From: Larix kaempferi
Lineage: Eukaryota > Streptophyta > Pinopsida > Pinales > Pinaceae
Length of the DNA: 64,000 nt
Direction: 5' to 3'
Assembly (NCBI GenBank): GCA_027924585.1
Contig: BSBM01000386.1
Coordinates: 792,001 to 856,000, forward strand
The position numbers were made by a program, and so were the translations under genes. Shown here one piece after another: positions 34,601-47,474 of the stretch (the stretch's first letter is position 1; the number at the start of each line of letters is the position of its first letter). The notes beneath the pieces are model-generated. The model was not told the origin of the DNA and searched no databases. It saw nothing but the letters and a program-made list of their open reading frames with translations.

Positions 34601-37600
34601 GTTTTCTAACACAGTGTTGAGAGTGGACGTATACATTACTATTGGCTGTGGTATCAATCATATTAGAAATTGCTCCCTTGGTTGCAAGAAAAACAAGTTT
34701 TCTCTCAAACTTTTGCTATATGTAGAGAGTCAACAACGGTTCGACAAGTTTTCTCTTGGATTGCAAGATTGGTAGTGACGACGTTTGAATTCATGGTGTG
34801 ATTTCACTATATAACATCGATTCATTGGAGTTTTTGCGTGTCATCTCTAAACAATGGCTGTTGCTGTGCAAATCTCAAGCTATCAACCCAATTTACGAAG
34901 ATCTTTATACAAATCCAGTGTTGGAATGACAAATATACTCTTCGATTCAAGCTGAGAGAAAATATATGGAATTGATTTATAAGCTCTCTATGCATGCCTT
35001 TACTGTGTATACTATCCTTGGTGTTTTCATCGTTGCTAGAATATTTTCTTTGGAGGTAAGGGGTCGAATTGGGAGGATTACGTGCAAATTTGGAGGAAAT
35101 CTAGGTGTAATGTGGGTTGGTGTTGATTTGGAGCAGGGGAAAAGGTTCGTCAAGTGATTTCGTTCCACATAAATTTTGGCGTTGATTTGAATTTGTAAAC
35201 ACTCGCATTTCTGAATGAACATGGAATCACATAGTGGCTTTGCTTTTTTGAGATGGAAGCATCATGCTATCCCGTCCTTTGAACAAATGAGGGGAGCTTT
35301 ACAAAACAACAGTTACATTAAAGGCGTGGGAACTTGGGACAAAAACTAGACATAAAGTGGAATACCTACGAGTATCTCGGAGTGGAGTTGATCTTGATCC
35401 CATTGTATATTGCACTTACTAGGGGGTTTAATTTGGTTGGTCTGCATCTATCTGGCAGGACTATACAATATGTTTGAGAATGGGATGTATGCATGTAGAT
35501 GACGGTGGAGAAGGTGGCTTAAGAATGAACCAAATAGTAGCTTGTGAGTGCTTCATGGGTTGTACACTCGGGGGGTATTCAAGAATGGTTTTTTGCATCA
35601 TAACATTATTAAGCGAGTGTCTTTGGTGACGTTGTGGTTGGAGTTGGGGTTCAATGATGTTGCGAGTATTTAGTGTCAAACTGTTGTTACACTAATAATG
35701 CATCTACAATGTTTGTGTCGATGGTCTACAATGTTTGTGTCGATGGTCTTTAAGATGCAATGGGATTTGCATCTTTTCCTGAGAGGATTTGTCCAAGTTG
35801 GATGCATGCAACTTGGACCCAACTTGGACCCAGTGTGCAGCCTATCTTAAGCATGCTTTAATGGGATGAAATGTGTCATGCTTACTCTAAGTAGGGGAGT
35901 AAGGTGGTATTTGAACTTTGCATATCATCAAAGGGGTAGTAACACAAACATTTGCACTTAGGTTGATAAGTATAAGTGTAGGATGTTGGCACTATGGGAA
36001 TTGCAGTGTTCCACGGGGATGCATCCCGCAAGGTCGTGGATGTGCTCTCCATGCCTCAGGGACATGGGGGCTCTTGGCAAAACGTTTTGCAGCCCACTAC
36101 GCCCTCGAGAATTTTTGTATTTATATTTTTCATTATTTTCACTTTTTACAATCTCTACTTGGGACTACTTAGAAAACAAATCAATGTATTTAGTATTAAC
36201 ATTGGACAATCATGAATATACATTAATTGAATTATTATTTTGAGTATTTTATTTTATTTTTATAATTTTAGAGATGTTCCTTTGCTCCCCATGAATTTCC
36301 TCAAAATTTGGAGGTTGTCTCCACCATGGTAATTTTTAGGGGCAAAATTTCACCAATTGGCTATTTTTTGGGCATTTTTTCAAAAAAAAAAAATCATTAT
36401 TTGATCATTTTCTCTAATAATATTGTTGACTATATTAACATAAAATATGTTTTTTATTATAATATTCATCAAAATTTACAAGTTTCAATAGTAAATTGTA
36501 TGTTTCATATTTAATATTCGCCTACCTATTTGTATATATAATTTTTTTTCAATCCAAAATAATCACCTAGAATACTACACTTGGCTATACTATTAGAATC
36601 ATTAAAAAATACCCTAGAATCATTGAAAAATACCCTGGTCTCCATACGTCTCCAATGAGTGTTTCTCGTTCTTGTGCTCCTATTTCTCGAAAACTTGGGG
36701 GAACATTGGGGAATTGTTCTTGGATGCTCATTGAATGGGGAACAATACATTGAGGTATTCATGATGACATAAATATTTGGATCCTCTAGTATAAGTACCA
36801 TTAATAAATATACTACATTGCTAATCATTGAGGAGTTTTTGATGCATATACTAGGCAGAATTGCACATCATTCTATTAGAGTTAGACATGTTGTTGGTCC
36901 TCTACATCAAGTCTTTTTTAAGATTCCTGGACCGCATGCACTATTGGGTCACTTGTTATGTGAAACAATTTTGATGTGTTGTTCTTTTGGTTGTGTACCT
37001 CCATTCATAGTGCTAGATTTTTATTTGGTATGGTCATGATAGAATTCGAACATTAGAGGCCCATCGTATGATATTTTAAATATGTTAAAGACACTTTTGC
37101 TTGTTGCTTATGCTTTATAGCAACCACTTTTAAGTGAGGTGGATCTTATCTAGGGTTGGTTGAGGCCCATTGTATGATATTTTAAATATGTTAAAAACAC
37201 TTTTGGTTGTTGCTTATGCTTTATAGCAACCACTTTTAAGTGAGGTGCACCTTATCTAGGGTTGGTTGTTATGGGTGACACAATGTCCCATGTTACACCC
37301 TTGTAGTTTCTATCTTCTATCATCTAAGGATCTAGTTTCCATGCATCCATGCTTTGCAACCTAGTTGAATTTATGCTTTTGTGACCGACAAAATTTGGAT
37401 CCATCGTCTGCTTCTTAGATCTTTGTGGATGCATGTTGTGTAGACTACATTGTAACATCTCCAAGTTCTATCCCCTTTGTGTAATTTGCAACCTCTACAT
37501 ATTTGCTTCCTTTGCACTTACAATGATGACATATATGTTTTGATAGTTCCCTCAAACATGACTACAAGGAAGGTCACTCATTGAGGTCGGGGAGGGGATT

Positions 37601-38075
37601 TATACATTGTGATGAATGTCGAAGTTGGGAAACTTAATCATCTCACGAGGGGAATAATAATTGTTTGGATGAATGTTGTAATAGGTATGGTTGAGTTTAT
37701 GACTAAATCCTTTTTTATTCCCTATTGCTCGGATGTGATTGGGTTTGAGGTTTGTGAGTTAAAGTTAGGATGTTATGATGTTGTCTCTTGCTTTAAATTG
37801 CAATTGTACAATGCCAATGTTTTAGGTCCTTTCTTTGAGGGTCAATGTTGTATGTATGTTTTGTGTTTGGTGATCATGATGTTATGCACTATATCTGAGC
37901 AATCTTACATTGGTTGTCATTGTTGTTTATGTGGTGTTTGGTGATCATGATGTCATGCACTAGTGCCCTTGATAGGTATGCAATAACAATGTTTAGAGAT
38001 TGGCTTGATGTCAGATAATCATTGATGAAGTTTATGCAGTAGAGTAGGGAGAGGCTTTGTGCTTGGTGTGGGGTT
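34601..38075 (+). other. Non-coding stretch
   Basis: No recognisable gene. A 22-bp unit (TACAATGTTTGTGTCGATGG plus TC) is tandemly doubled near 35706-35749. Short open frames near 35918-36243 overlap in three frames, show no motif, and are probably chance. Confidence 0.5.
37056..37267 (+). repeat. 106-bp tandem duplication
   Basis: 37056-37161 and 37162-37267, both starting GAGGCCCAT and ending TCTAGGGTTGGTT, with a few substitutions. Confidence 0.92.
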
Positions 38076-38080
38076 AGTTG

Positions 38081-38635
38081 TGTTGGAATTTGTGCAACTT
38101 CGGAAGATATTATTATTGTATTTGATTCTACCTCCTAAAGAAGTTGAACTTGATGTAATTAATTATGTAAACCCTTGAAAGAATCAATGTAAACCTTGGG
38201 GTGAAAAGAAAGCAAAAGAAAAGATTAAAATTAAATTATGAATTGGCCCCCAAGTGAAGTCGGCCCAATCATCTAGACAAGTCGGCCGAATTAGGGTAAA
38301 AGCCAGTTTTGGCACTTGTATAAATAGAGGGAAAGTTCATCTCATTATTCACTTACTCACTTCACACAAGTTTGCATCACCCAGAGAGAAGTTCACACTG
38401 CAAAAGGAGAAGACTATTTTGGGGTTTCTAGCTTTGGAAAGTATTCCCATCCTTTCTCTTTCATTATTGTACTCTGTTCTCGGAATTATTATCTCTATAC
38501 GAAGGTTGCTGGGTTTTCTCCCGTTTGGGTTTCCCAGGTTAAACTCTTGTGTTATTGTTTTGTGCTTTGTCTTTCTTATAGAGATCCCATTTATGCATTT
38601 GAATTATTATGCTATAATTGTATGAAACACTAACA
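38081..38635 (+). repeat. 5' LTR of copia copy 3
   Basis: TGTTGGAATT to CACTAACA. TATA box TATAAATAG near 38319-38327. Confidence 0.95.
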
Positions 38636-38647
38636 TGGTATCAGAGC
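38636..38647 (+). promoter_or_regulatory. tRNA primer-binding site, copia copy 3
   Basis: TGGTATCAGAGC immediately after the LTR. The untranslated leader then runs to 39006. Confidence 0.92.
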
Positions 38648-39897
38648 GATACTAGAAGAAGCCATTGTCGGAACCCTGCCAGAACTAGGGTTTCATCTTT
38701 TGAAGTCTTCACTCAACTTTTTGGAAGGAAAAGCGCATTGGGAATTTCGCTCTAAGGAGGGCACATCTTTTGGTGAAGATAGAATTCAATTCCGAGAATT
38801 TTCAATTTTTGACCTAATTCTGCAACTGAAGCAGAAATTAGGGTTTTAGGTTTTACCTACTTTTCCCCACAGATTTGGATCAGCCCTACCTCATCTCAAC
38901 TCGCCTTGCTAGGGTGCATCTACCTGGGGAATCAGTTTTCCAAAATTCCAACTTTCATTTTTGACCTAGCTCCTGCTAGGGTTTCTGAACCAGATCTGCA
39001 GACAAGATGATTGGAATGAAGGTTGAAGATCGGCTGGAAGGAGCTTCCAACTTTATCTCTTGGAAGTCTAGGGCTCTTCTTCTACTAGAAAAAAATGATC
39101 TCTTGCAGTTTGTCAATGAGAAGGTTCTAGAACTAGAAGCCGAAGAAGACAAATCTCGTGGGAGGAAGATTGATGCCAGAGCAAGAAGGATTTTGGTGGA
39201 CTCAGTTAGAGACCATTTAGTCCCTCAAATCTCAAGTAAGAAGTCTGCTAGAAAGATGTTCAAAACCATAAGGAAGTTGTTTGAACACACTAGTATCAAT
39301 GTATCCATTACATTGAGGAATCAACTATCAAATATGAAGATGTCTAAGTCAGAATCCATTTCCTCATATTTCATGAGGATCCCAGAACTAAGGGACATGC
39401 TTAGTACTAATGGAGATCCCATTGATGATAAGGAGCTTGTCATTACTACTCTAAATGGTCTTCCACCATCTTGGGAGTCATTTATTCAAAGTATAAGTGG
39501 TAGATCCAAGCTACCCAAATTTGATAAGCTATGGGCAGATTGCACTCAGGAAGAGATAAGAATAGAAGCAAGACAGAGACTTCATGGCACTCAACCTGAG
39601 GAGAATCAAGCATTCTTGTCCCATGCCAAGAAAGGAAAGGGAAGGAGAAGAAAGTTCTACAAACACAAGCACCAAGATAGAGATCAAGTCCTCCCCCAGA
39701 TTAGAAGAAGAAGAAGGATTTATCTCAGGTACAATGCTACAGGTGCAAGGCATATGGTCATTATGCCAGTAATTGTCGAAGCTCAATCAAAAGGAGGCAT
39801 GAAGCCTCAACTGCTGATGTTGATGTTGATGAAGCCTCAACTGTTGATGTTGATGAAAAAGTCAAGGAATGATGATCGTTCGGAGTTCTTCTTTTAA

Positions 39898-40500
39898 CAC
39901 TCCATATGTTGAGGAGATATGAAGATCCAAACTGCAAGAACAAAGATCTCTCATGGTTCCCACAAGAAGGCAGTGGGAGCCCACACACGAAAACAATAAG
40001 AGATAAGTATTTGGTTTTCTTGCTTACATAGATCTGTGTTGTCTTATATGTCTTAATTATATGCAGATCTATCATGAAGTATGTTGAGTAGTTGATATAG
40101 TTTACCTTGTATTTTTATTTGAGCTACACAACATTTCATGAACACATGTTGGAGCTAGTCTAGATGATATCTCCTTCTTGCATGCTTAGAGTAGTGCACA
40201 CTCTTGATGGCATGTTCTAGTGGGAGATAACAGATATCCAGATAGTTCCCAGATGTGTTTGGAAGACATGCTTATGATTGTTGTGCTAAAGTATTAGCCG
40301 AGATGTCTGTGTAAACTATTGTCATTACATTGATTATGCAATGTCACTAATCATCAGTCGGGATTTGACTTGTAGGAAAAGACCATGTGATATGGCCTGC
40401 AAGAAAATGATGATGTGACTTTCGAATGAACAAGTGGTGGAAACATGAACCCCATTGATGTTCAACAGGAAGCTTCCAGGAATACGACTCTCAGCCTAGA
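39898..40500 (+). other. Unrelated filler in place of protease and integrase
   Basis: About 600 bases with no open copia frame and no match elsewhere in the window. No terminal repeats or target duplication were found, so it may be a template-switch or repair insertion. Confidence 0.55.
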
Positions 40501-41151
40501 AGGATGACCTCGGAGGAAGCTTTCACAGAAGTAAAACCAGAAGTGGGCTACCTTCGGATATTTGGCTGTCCAGTCAATATACATGTGCCCAAGGAGAAGA
40601 GAATGAAGTTAGAACCTTCAGGAAAGAGGGGAACTGTTGTGGGATACAGTGTGTCTTCAAAGGCTTACATAATCTACATCCCAGGATCCAGACAGATTGA
40701 AGTCAGCAGGGATGTGACCTTTGAAGAAGAGATGGCTGTCAGGAAAGGCAGAGGATCAGACATGGAGATCGATGATGAAGAAATTCTAGAACCAAAGGAG
40801 ATGAGATCATCTCCCCCTCCAGTTCAAGAGGGAGCTAGCAGAAGAGGATGAACCCATCGATTCCATTGATCCAGTTGAGCCAGTTGATGTTCCCAGAGAT
40901 ATTGCAGTAGGCCTGAAGAGGCCTAGATGGGCACAATAGACTTTGCATGGAGCAGATGGGAGTGTTGAAAAACATAAGGCCAAATTTGTTGCCAGAGGGT
41001 TCTCTTTGAAAGAGGGAGTTGATTACGATGAGACATTTGCTCCTGTGGCTCGATATACTTCCATCAAATCGATCATTGCTATTGCTTCAACTATGGGATG
41101 GAAGTTGCATCAGATGGATGTCAAGACAGTTTTCTCAATGGTGTTATTGAG

Positions 41152-41892
41152 GAAGAAGTATATATTGAAAAACCAGAAGGGGTTGTTGTCCATGGAAATG
41201 AGTCTCACGTATGCAAGCTGAAAAAGGCCCTATATGGACTCAAGCAAGCACCCTGTGCTTGGACGGATAGACGGATTCCTGGTGAGTCCGAGATTCACCA
41301 AGAGTGATGCAGATCCCAACCTTTACTACAAGGTTGTGAATGATGAGCAACTGATTTTGGTACTATATGTTTGTGACCTGTTTCTCACAGGAAATGAGAA
41401 AGAAGTATATATTGAAAAACCAGAAGGGGTTGTTGTCCATGGAAATGAGTCTCACGTATGCAGGCTGAAAAAGGCCCTATATGGACTCAAGCAAGCACCC
41501 TGTGCTTGGACGGATAGACGGATTCCTGGTGAGTCCGGGATTCACCAAGAGTGATGCAGATCCCAACCTTTACTACAAGGTTGTGAATGATGAGCAACTG
41601 ATTTTGGTACTATATGTTGGTGACCTGTTTCTCACAGGAAATGAGGAAGAAGTATATATTGAAAAACCAGAAGGGGTTGTTGTCCATGGAAATGAGTCTC
41701 ACGTATGCAGGCTGAAAAAGGCCCTCTATGGACTCAAGCAAGCACCCTGTGCTTGGACAGATAGACGGATTCCTGGTGAGTCCGGGATTCACCAAGAGTG
41801 ATGCAGATCCCAACCTTTACTACAAGGTTGTGAATGATGAGCAACTGATTTTGGTACTATATGTTGGTGACCTGTTTCTCACAGGAAATGAG
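41152..41892 (+). repeat. 247-bp triplication inside the RT
   Basis: Units 41152-41398, 41399-41645 and 41646-41892 are nearly identical. The unit covers RT from EEVYIEKPEG to the LTGNE after the catalytic box. Because 247 is not a multiple of three, each junction shifts frame. Each junction sits at a short TGAG-AA overlap, suggesting slippage or unequal exchange at microhomology. Confidence 0.96.
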
Positions 41893-42844
41893 AAACTTAT
41901 CGTATGGTGTAAGAATAAACTCGCCTCTGAGTTCGAAATGAATGATCTTGGATTGATACATTACTTCTTGGGATTAGAATTTTGGCAGAGGCAGAAGGAG
42001 ATTTTCCTAGGTCAAGGAAAATACACCATAGATATTCTGAAGAGATTCAGAATGTTGGACTGCAAGTCCATGGCTACTCCGATGGATGCAAATTTGAAGA
42101 AGCTGAGGGATTCTGCTTCAGATTCATATATGATTGATCCTACTATATATCTCCAGCTGATTGGGTCCTTGATGTATCTGACGAACACCAAACCATATAT
42201 ATGTTTTGCTGTGAATTCTCTCAGCCAGTTCATGTGCGAGCCGAGACAGATTCACTGAATTGTTGCAAAGCATGTGCTCAAATACCTACGTGGCACTGTG
42301 GGATATGGCCTGAGATATGCTTCAGAATGTGACCTGAGATTGCAGGGGTTTACAGACTCAGATTGGGTAGAATGTGTTGTAGATAGGAAGAGTACTTCCA
42401 GATGTTGCTTCAGTTTAGGTTCTAGAGTGATTTCCTGGTGCAGCAGGAAGCATAACTCGGTAGCACTCAGTATTGTAGAGGCCGAGTATATGGAAGCTAG
42501 TACAACATCCTGAGAAGCAGTATGGCTTCGTAAAATCCTTGCAGGATTGTTTGGCCATATTCCAGAGCCAACCGCGATTCGCTATGATAACCATAGCCGT
42601 GTGTAGATGTCAGTGAATCTTGTATTTCACGACAGGTCGAAGCATATAGAGATTCGATATCACTTCATTCATGATATGGTGCAGAAAGGTGCGGTCGAAT
42701 TACAGTATATTCCGACAGATGACTAGACTGTAGATGTTCTCACCAAGCCTCTTTCCAGGATGAAGTTTGAATACTTTTGCGAAATACTTGGAGTAGAAGA
42801 GAACGTGTCCCTCCTTGAGAGGGAGAGATGATATAGAGATGTCT

Positions 42845-43300
42845 TACCCTGCATTCACCCAGGTGCCTCTACTCGTCCAGGTGCTCAGCCAAGTATGGGA
42901 GAAATCCCATCGGATGAGTCGGACATGTAGTAGATGGTCGGGTTCACCCAGGTGCCTTTACTTGTCCAGGTGCTCAGCCAGGTATGGGAGAAATCCCATC
43001 GGCAGATGAGTCGGACAGGCAGTAGATGGTCGGGTTCACACATGTGCCTTTGCTCGTTCAGGTTCTCATCCAGGTATGGGAGAAATCTCATCAGCAGATG
43101 AGACATACATGCAGTATATGGCCGTGTGATTGCATAGGTACCTCTACTCGTTTAGGTTCTCATCCAGGCATGGGAGTACCCCATTGACAGATGAGATGAA
43201 CATGTAGTAGATGGTCGTGCACATATGCTCGTCTATGTTCTCAACCAGGTATGGGAGAAATCCCATTGGCAGATGAGACATACAATTAGCAGATGGTATA
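42845..43300 (+). repeat. Degenerate tandem array after pol, period about 90-95 bp
   Basis: About five units with the words CAGGTGCCTCTACTCGTCCAGG, CAGGTATGGGAGAAATCCCAT and GCAGATGAG. Occupies the same place as the arrays of copy 1. Confidence 0.88.
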
Positions 43301-43522
43301 ACAGTTGGTAAAGCCTATCTCTTGGACATCTAGGTAGGATGGAGAGACTCTCTTGGACTTGCCGAAGGGTTGGTGGAGTTGATGCATGGATACACTTCTT
43401 GAAGGACTGACACTGTGCTGACAACCTTCAATATGTATAGAGATGATGGAGATAGTATAGATGTACAGATGAAACCCAGATGATTGTGATGCTGATGAAG
43501 ACTGAAGAATACCTTCCTCATT

Positions 43523-43531
43523 GAGAGGGAG
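43523..43531 (+). promoter_or_regulatory. Polypurine tract, copia copy 3
   Basis: GAGAGGGAG directly before the 3' LTR. Confidence 0.85.
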
Positions 43532-44087
43532 TGTTGGAATTTGTGCAACTTCGGAAGATATTATTATTTTATTTGATTGTACCTCCTAAGGGAGTTGAAC
43601 TTGATGTAATTAATTATGTAAACCCTTGAAAGAATTAATGTAATCCTTGGGGTGAAAAGAAAGAAAAAGAAAATATTAAAATTAAATTATTAATTTTCCC
43701 CCAAGTGAAGTCGGCCCAGTCAACTAGACAATTCGGCCCAATTAGGGTAAAAGCCAGTTTTGGCACTTGTATAAATAGAGGGAAATTTCACCTCATTATT
43801 CACTCACTCACTTCAGACAAGTTCACATCACCCAGAGAGAGAAGTTCGCACTGCAGAAGGAGAAGACTATTTTGGGGTTTCTATCTTTGGAAAGTATTTC
43901 CATCTTTTCTCTTCATTATTGTACTTTGTTCTTGGAATTATTCTCTCTATACGAAGGTTGCTGGTTTTTCTACCATTTGGGTTTCCCAGGTTAAACTCTT
44001 GTGTTATTGTTTTTTGCTTTGTCTTTCTTCTAGAGATCCTATTTATGCATTTGAATTATTATGCTACAATTGTATGAAACACTAACA
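43532..44087 (+). repeat. 3' LTR of copia copy 3
   Basis: TGTTGGAATT to CACTAACA, followed by the AGTTG duplication. Confidence 0.95.
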
Positions 44088-44849
44088 AGTTGTAGATCCT
44101 ACCTATGTACAATTTGATCCTTCTCAGTTTCAACTTGGGATGCTTGAGGCTTTGTGATAAATTAAGACCAGGATAGAGTATTTTTTGTAGGACTACATGG
44201 ACATCTAGGTGTTTTTCTATTGTTGATAGTAACAAGGTCAGTTGAGAAGGTAAGATGCAAATGTGGATATGCACATGGAAGTTTTGAGGAGAGAGCTCAT
44301 GAGAGTCCAATGATAAGGTAGAGGGGTCAAAACATGTTGCTACAATTGAGTAGATTCTTCCAGACAAGGATGGTTTGCAATGGCATTCCCCCTATGTACA
44401 TTTGATCAATTTATAGATTGGTTATTTGAATTGCTTATTGATGTCAAATGTCTCGAGTAGTTGACTTGTGTGAAAGTCTACCATTGAGCTGGGCGATTTG
44501 TTGGGGTTGGGTATGCTCTTGGGTGTTTCTACACACTCGGTTGGTTTAGACATATTGTGAGTAGTGTAGTTTCAGTTGATTCATTCATGTAGACCTTGAC
44601 ATGCATTCTTCCCTTTGTGGTTTGGGGATGATTTACTTTTTTCTTAGTTCAGTTGGAGGCACGAGTTATTTAGGAGAAGAATATATTCCTTTCCCTTTAG
44701 TGGGACATGGTGAGTTGTCATCCCCATGCATTTCCTTTAGATTTTGACTATGTTTGAGACTTGAGGGGTATATATTTAGAGTCTTTAACATTCTTAAGGG
44801 ATTATCATGTCATTTTTAACTCATCTATTATATCTTATTGGAGTGCACC

Positions 44850-45200
44850 ATATATGGTTACAACTTGATTTGAGAGTTTCTCTCCCCTTTTCTCACCATG
44901 AGCAAGGAGGCGCACTTGGGTCGATGGCAAAGAAAGCAAGGAAGCTGGTATTCCTTATCGCTGAATGGGCATTTCGAGAGGAGACCAGGGGGGAGGGCTC
45001 TATAGATCGTAGTTGCCGTAACAAATGGGCGTCTTCATCAGTGAAAGGGAGTACTATATTTTATATTTGATGAATACTGTGGAGCTGATTTCAGGGATTC
45101 CTCTTTTAATTATTGTAATGGTATATATTTACACTTTACGGCTTCTTGTGCTGCAAAGTTATTGCATAAGAATCGTCAACATGCCTCTTATGTAGAACCA
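44850..45200 (+). repeat. Diverged dispersed repeat, copy 2
   Basis: Same block order as 34284-34600: a GTTACAACTTGATTTG word, CCATGAGCAAGGAGGCGC, a GAGCTGATTTCAGGGATTCC-like piece, then TTTACACTTTACGGCTTCTTG. Alignment by eye only. Confidence 0.5.
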
Positions 45201-46164
45201 AATTTATTCTCTATTGCAATGATTTTTTTCACTACCTTTATCTTGAGAAGGGGGGTTTTTGATTTATTCTCACTATTATACCATTTTGGATTCAGTGCAT
45301 AAGCTTGCATATGAATAAGTGTTTTCTTTCCAATTGCAAATACAAGGGGGGATCTCTCTTATACGTGATAGAGTTAAACCTTTCACACAAAGTCAATGTT
45401 TTCATAAATTTCACCTAAACATGGAAACACATCATATACAAGTTCAAAAAATTCAACATCAATTAAAAAGTGGTATTCTGAAATCATACACCTCTCAATG
45501 ATTGTGATTGTGTTTGATGAAGATAGCCTCCACAATTTACATGTGTCACTCACAATTGTGGGGATAAAACCCTTTTCTCCTTCCATAGTAGATAAAAAGG
45601 AATGTAGTATGTGATAGATCTAGTAGCAACTCATTTATGCATTCCCATTTTGACAAACTTCTAATGTATGGTTGGTTGCTTATGTTGGTACATATGGACA
45701 TCTAAAATTTGCACCCTTTTTCAATCAACTTGGCAACCCAAACATTTTGTAAGTGACATACATGTATATCTTGTTAAATATGTCATAATGTATTTTCAAA
45801 TAAAATTTATTTATTGTTTAATAAAACTGGTAAATGTATTTTTGCTATCTAATTGTGGAAAATTAAATGATAGAAATTAAAATGCACATTCAACCAAAAC
45901 AATTTGACACAAAGACCTATCTTTGAGATCCACTTTGGGAAAACTCCAGTAATGGAATAGTTTCAATTGTGCTTTGATTAATTCTTTAACATAAGATAAG
46001 GACAGATTGCCATGGCTCAAATGTGTAGAGATGATATTGCACATGACTTTTGATTGCTATAACATTTGTTTTCTCTAGGCTCAAGGTGCAATCTTCATTT
46101 AGGATAAGAATGAGCTATTGAACTTTTAGTGAACTTTATTTCCCTATGGTCCTATCTCCAAATG

Positions 46165-46440
46165 TTGTCACTATCTCAAAGAACGTTTTTGAAACACTAT
46201 TTCATACCACTAAATCTTTGAATATACCATCCATTTGGATATTGAATCCAAAATCTGCTATTACTTGAAAGATTTATAGGATTATGGCCATTTGAACTCC
46301 CCTTGTCACTATCTCAAATAAATTTTTCGAAACACTATTTCATACCACTAAATATTTGCCATCCCTTTGGATATTGAATCCAAAATCCGCTATCTGTGTT
46401 ACTTGAAAGATTTTATAGGATTATGGCCATTTGAATTCCC
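46165..46440 (+). repeat. 138-bp tandem duplication
   Basis: 46165-46302 and 46303-46440 share CACTATCTCAAA, CACTATTTCATACCACTAAA, GGATATTGAATCCAAAATC and GGATTATGGCCATTTGAA in the same order, with small indels. Confidence 0.9.
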
Positions 46441-46943
46441 CTTTGAGAGACTTAGAATGTTGGTCTTTCTTATTCCCGAATGTTTCACTAACCTCCAAGG
46501 GTGGTTGTTTATCTTCCACCAAATCACATCACTTAGGATGAATCCCTTCTATTATTTAGGGGAATCAAAAGGGTTTATTGTGGTTTGTTTGGTCAATTTA
46601 CATCATTCTTATTGACAAATTATCATCGTCGTATTATTTCCAATGAATTACATCATATAATCAGAGATATTGGGCTTTCCCATCGCATTGTTATAAGCGA
46701 GCACACTATATAAATGGGGTGGAAGATCCGTTTCACCATGTGAAGGGCGAAGTTCGTGGGTCGTCATGCTTATTGGTGCGACCCACAATTTCATTCGTTT
46801 GCATGCATCACTATGATTTCGTTTGAGTGAAAGATGATGTCTTGTATTTGTGTTATTCCAATGTGAGGAGCCTTCATATCAATCCATGCAAATGAATCCT
46901 TGTGTCCAACTGTGTGAGGGGCCTTCACTTTAATATGAATGTC

Positions 46944-47462
46944 CTTTGTATTATTTGTGTCATTTGTATCATTTGTATTGTACACCCTATGAGGATTATT
47001 ATTGATGTAATTGATAATGTAAAAGTCATTGAAAGAGTCAATGCAAACCTTAACTGTTAAGCTGGCCTAGAAAGATCTAGAAAAGAATACTTTATTGTAA
47101 ATTGTACAGGTCGGCCCAGTTAGGAGAGTCAAGTCGGCCATGTTTGGTAAACAGGTCAAGTCATTTGATTAGTATAAATGAGGAGCTCGACCTCCTCTTT
47201 TGGTCACCACTCTCACTCATTGAGTTCGCATCACTAATAAAGATAGAGTCAAGTGAATAGCTGCTTTTGGAAGTCTTCTTGTTTTGGGTCTTTGCACGAG
47301 GGATACTATTGTACATTCTGATGAATCTATATAAAAGAAGTTTGCTGGGTTTTTTCTGCCCCGAGAGGGTTTTCTTAGGATAAATTTATTGTGTACTATT
47401 GTCTACGCTGTGATTGTTTATATTTCAGTGATTGATATTGTTATTGCACTTAAAATTTAACA
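46944..47462 (+). repeat. 5' LTR of copia copy 4 (left end missing)
   Basis: Aligns with 52653-53170. The first 33 bases seen in the other LTR (TGTTGATGAATG...) are absent and unrelated sequence stands in their place. TATA-like TATAAATG at 47173-47180. Ends TTTAACA. Confidence 0.92.
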
Positions 47463-47474
47463 TGGTATCAGAGC
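47463..47474 (+). promoter_or_regulatory. tRNA primer-binding site, copia copy 4
   Basis: TGGTATCAGAGC right after the LTR. The leader then runs to 47926. Confidence 0.92.

Larger units (their letters stand above)
39007..42831 (+). pseudogene. Copia gag-pol remnant, copy 3, protease and integrase core replaced
   Basis: gag starts at ATG 39007 (VEDRLEGASNFISWKS) and is open to 39897. Near 39690-39725 the frame slips, so the zinc knuckle CYRCKAYGHYASNC (about 39736-39777) sits in a different frame. Positions 39898-40500 have no copia coding sequence; protease, pre-integrase and the catalytic integrase region are gone. Coding resumes at 40504 with the integrase C-terminal piece (EVGYLRIFGCPVNIHVPKEK). 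A deletion near 40940 removes the start of RT. RT is triplicated at 41152-41892 and its YVDD box has become YVCD or YVGD. RNase H and the C-terminus continue to TGA 42829 with further stops, including TAG 42724. It cannot be functional. Confidence 0.93.
38076..44092 (+). mobile_element. Complete Ty1/copia element, copy 3, with AGTTG target duplication
   Basis: AGTTG at 38076-38080 and 44088-44092 flanks LTRs of 555 and 556 bp that differ at several percent of positions by eye, so it is older than copy 1. Internal order: primer site, gag, about 600 bases of unrelated DNA, integrase C-terminal piece, RT with a 247-bp triplication, RNase H, repeat array, polypurine tract. Related to copies 1 and 47 kb in LTR start, primer site and protein sequence. 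Confidence 0.96.
44093..46943 (+). other. Non-coding stretch between copia copies
   Basis: No recognisable gene. Holds the second diverged repeat (44850-45200) and the 138-bp duplication (46165-46440). The left flank of the next LTR gives no TG terminus. Confidence 0.5.

Noticed and set aside
38254-38625. 123-codon frame in the LTR of copia copy 3 and its twin at 43705-44085
   Set aside because: Both lie inside LTRs, over the promoter and start-site region; present only because the LTRs are alike.
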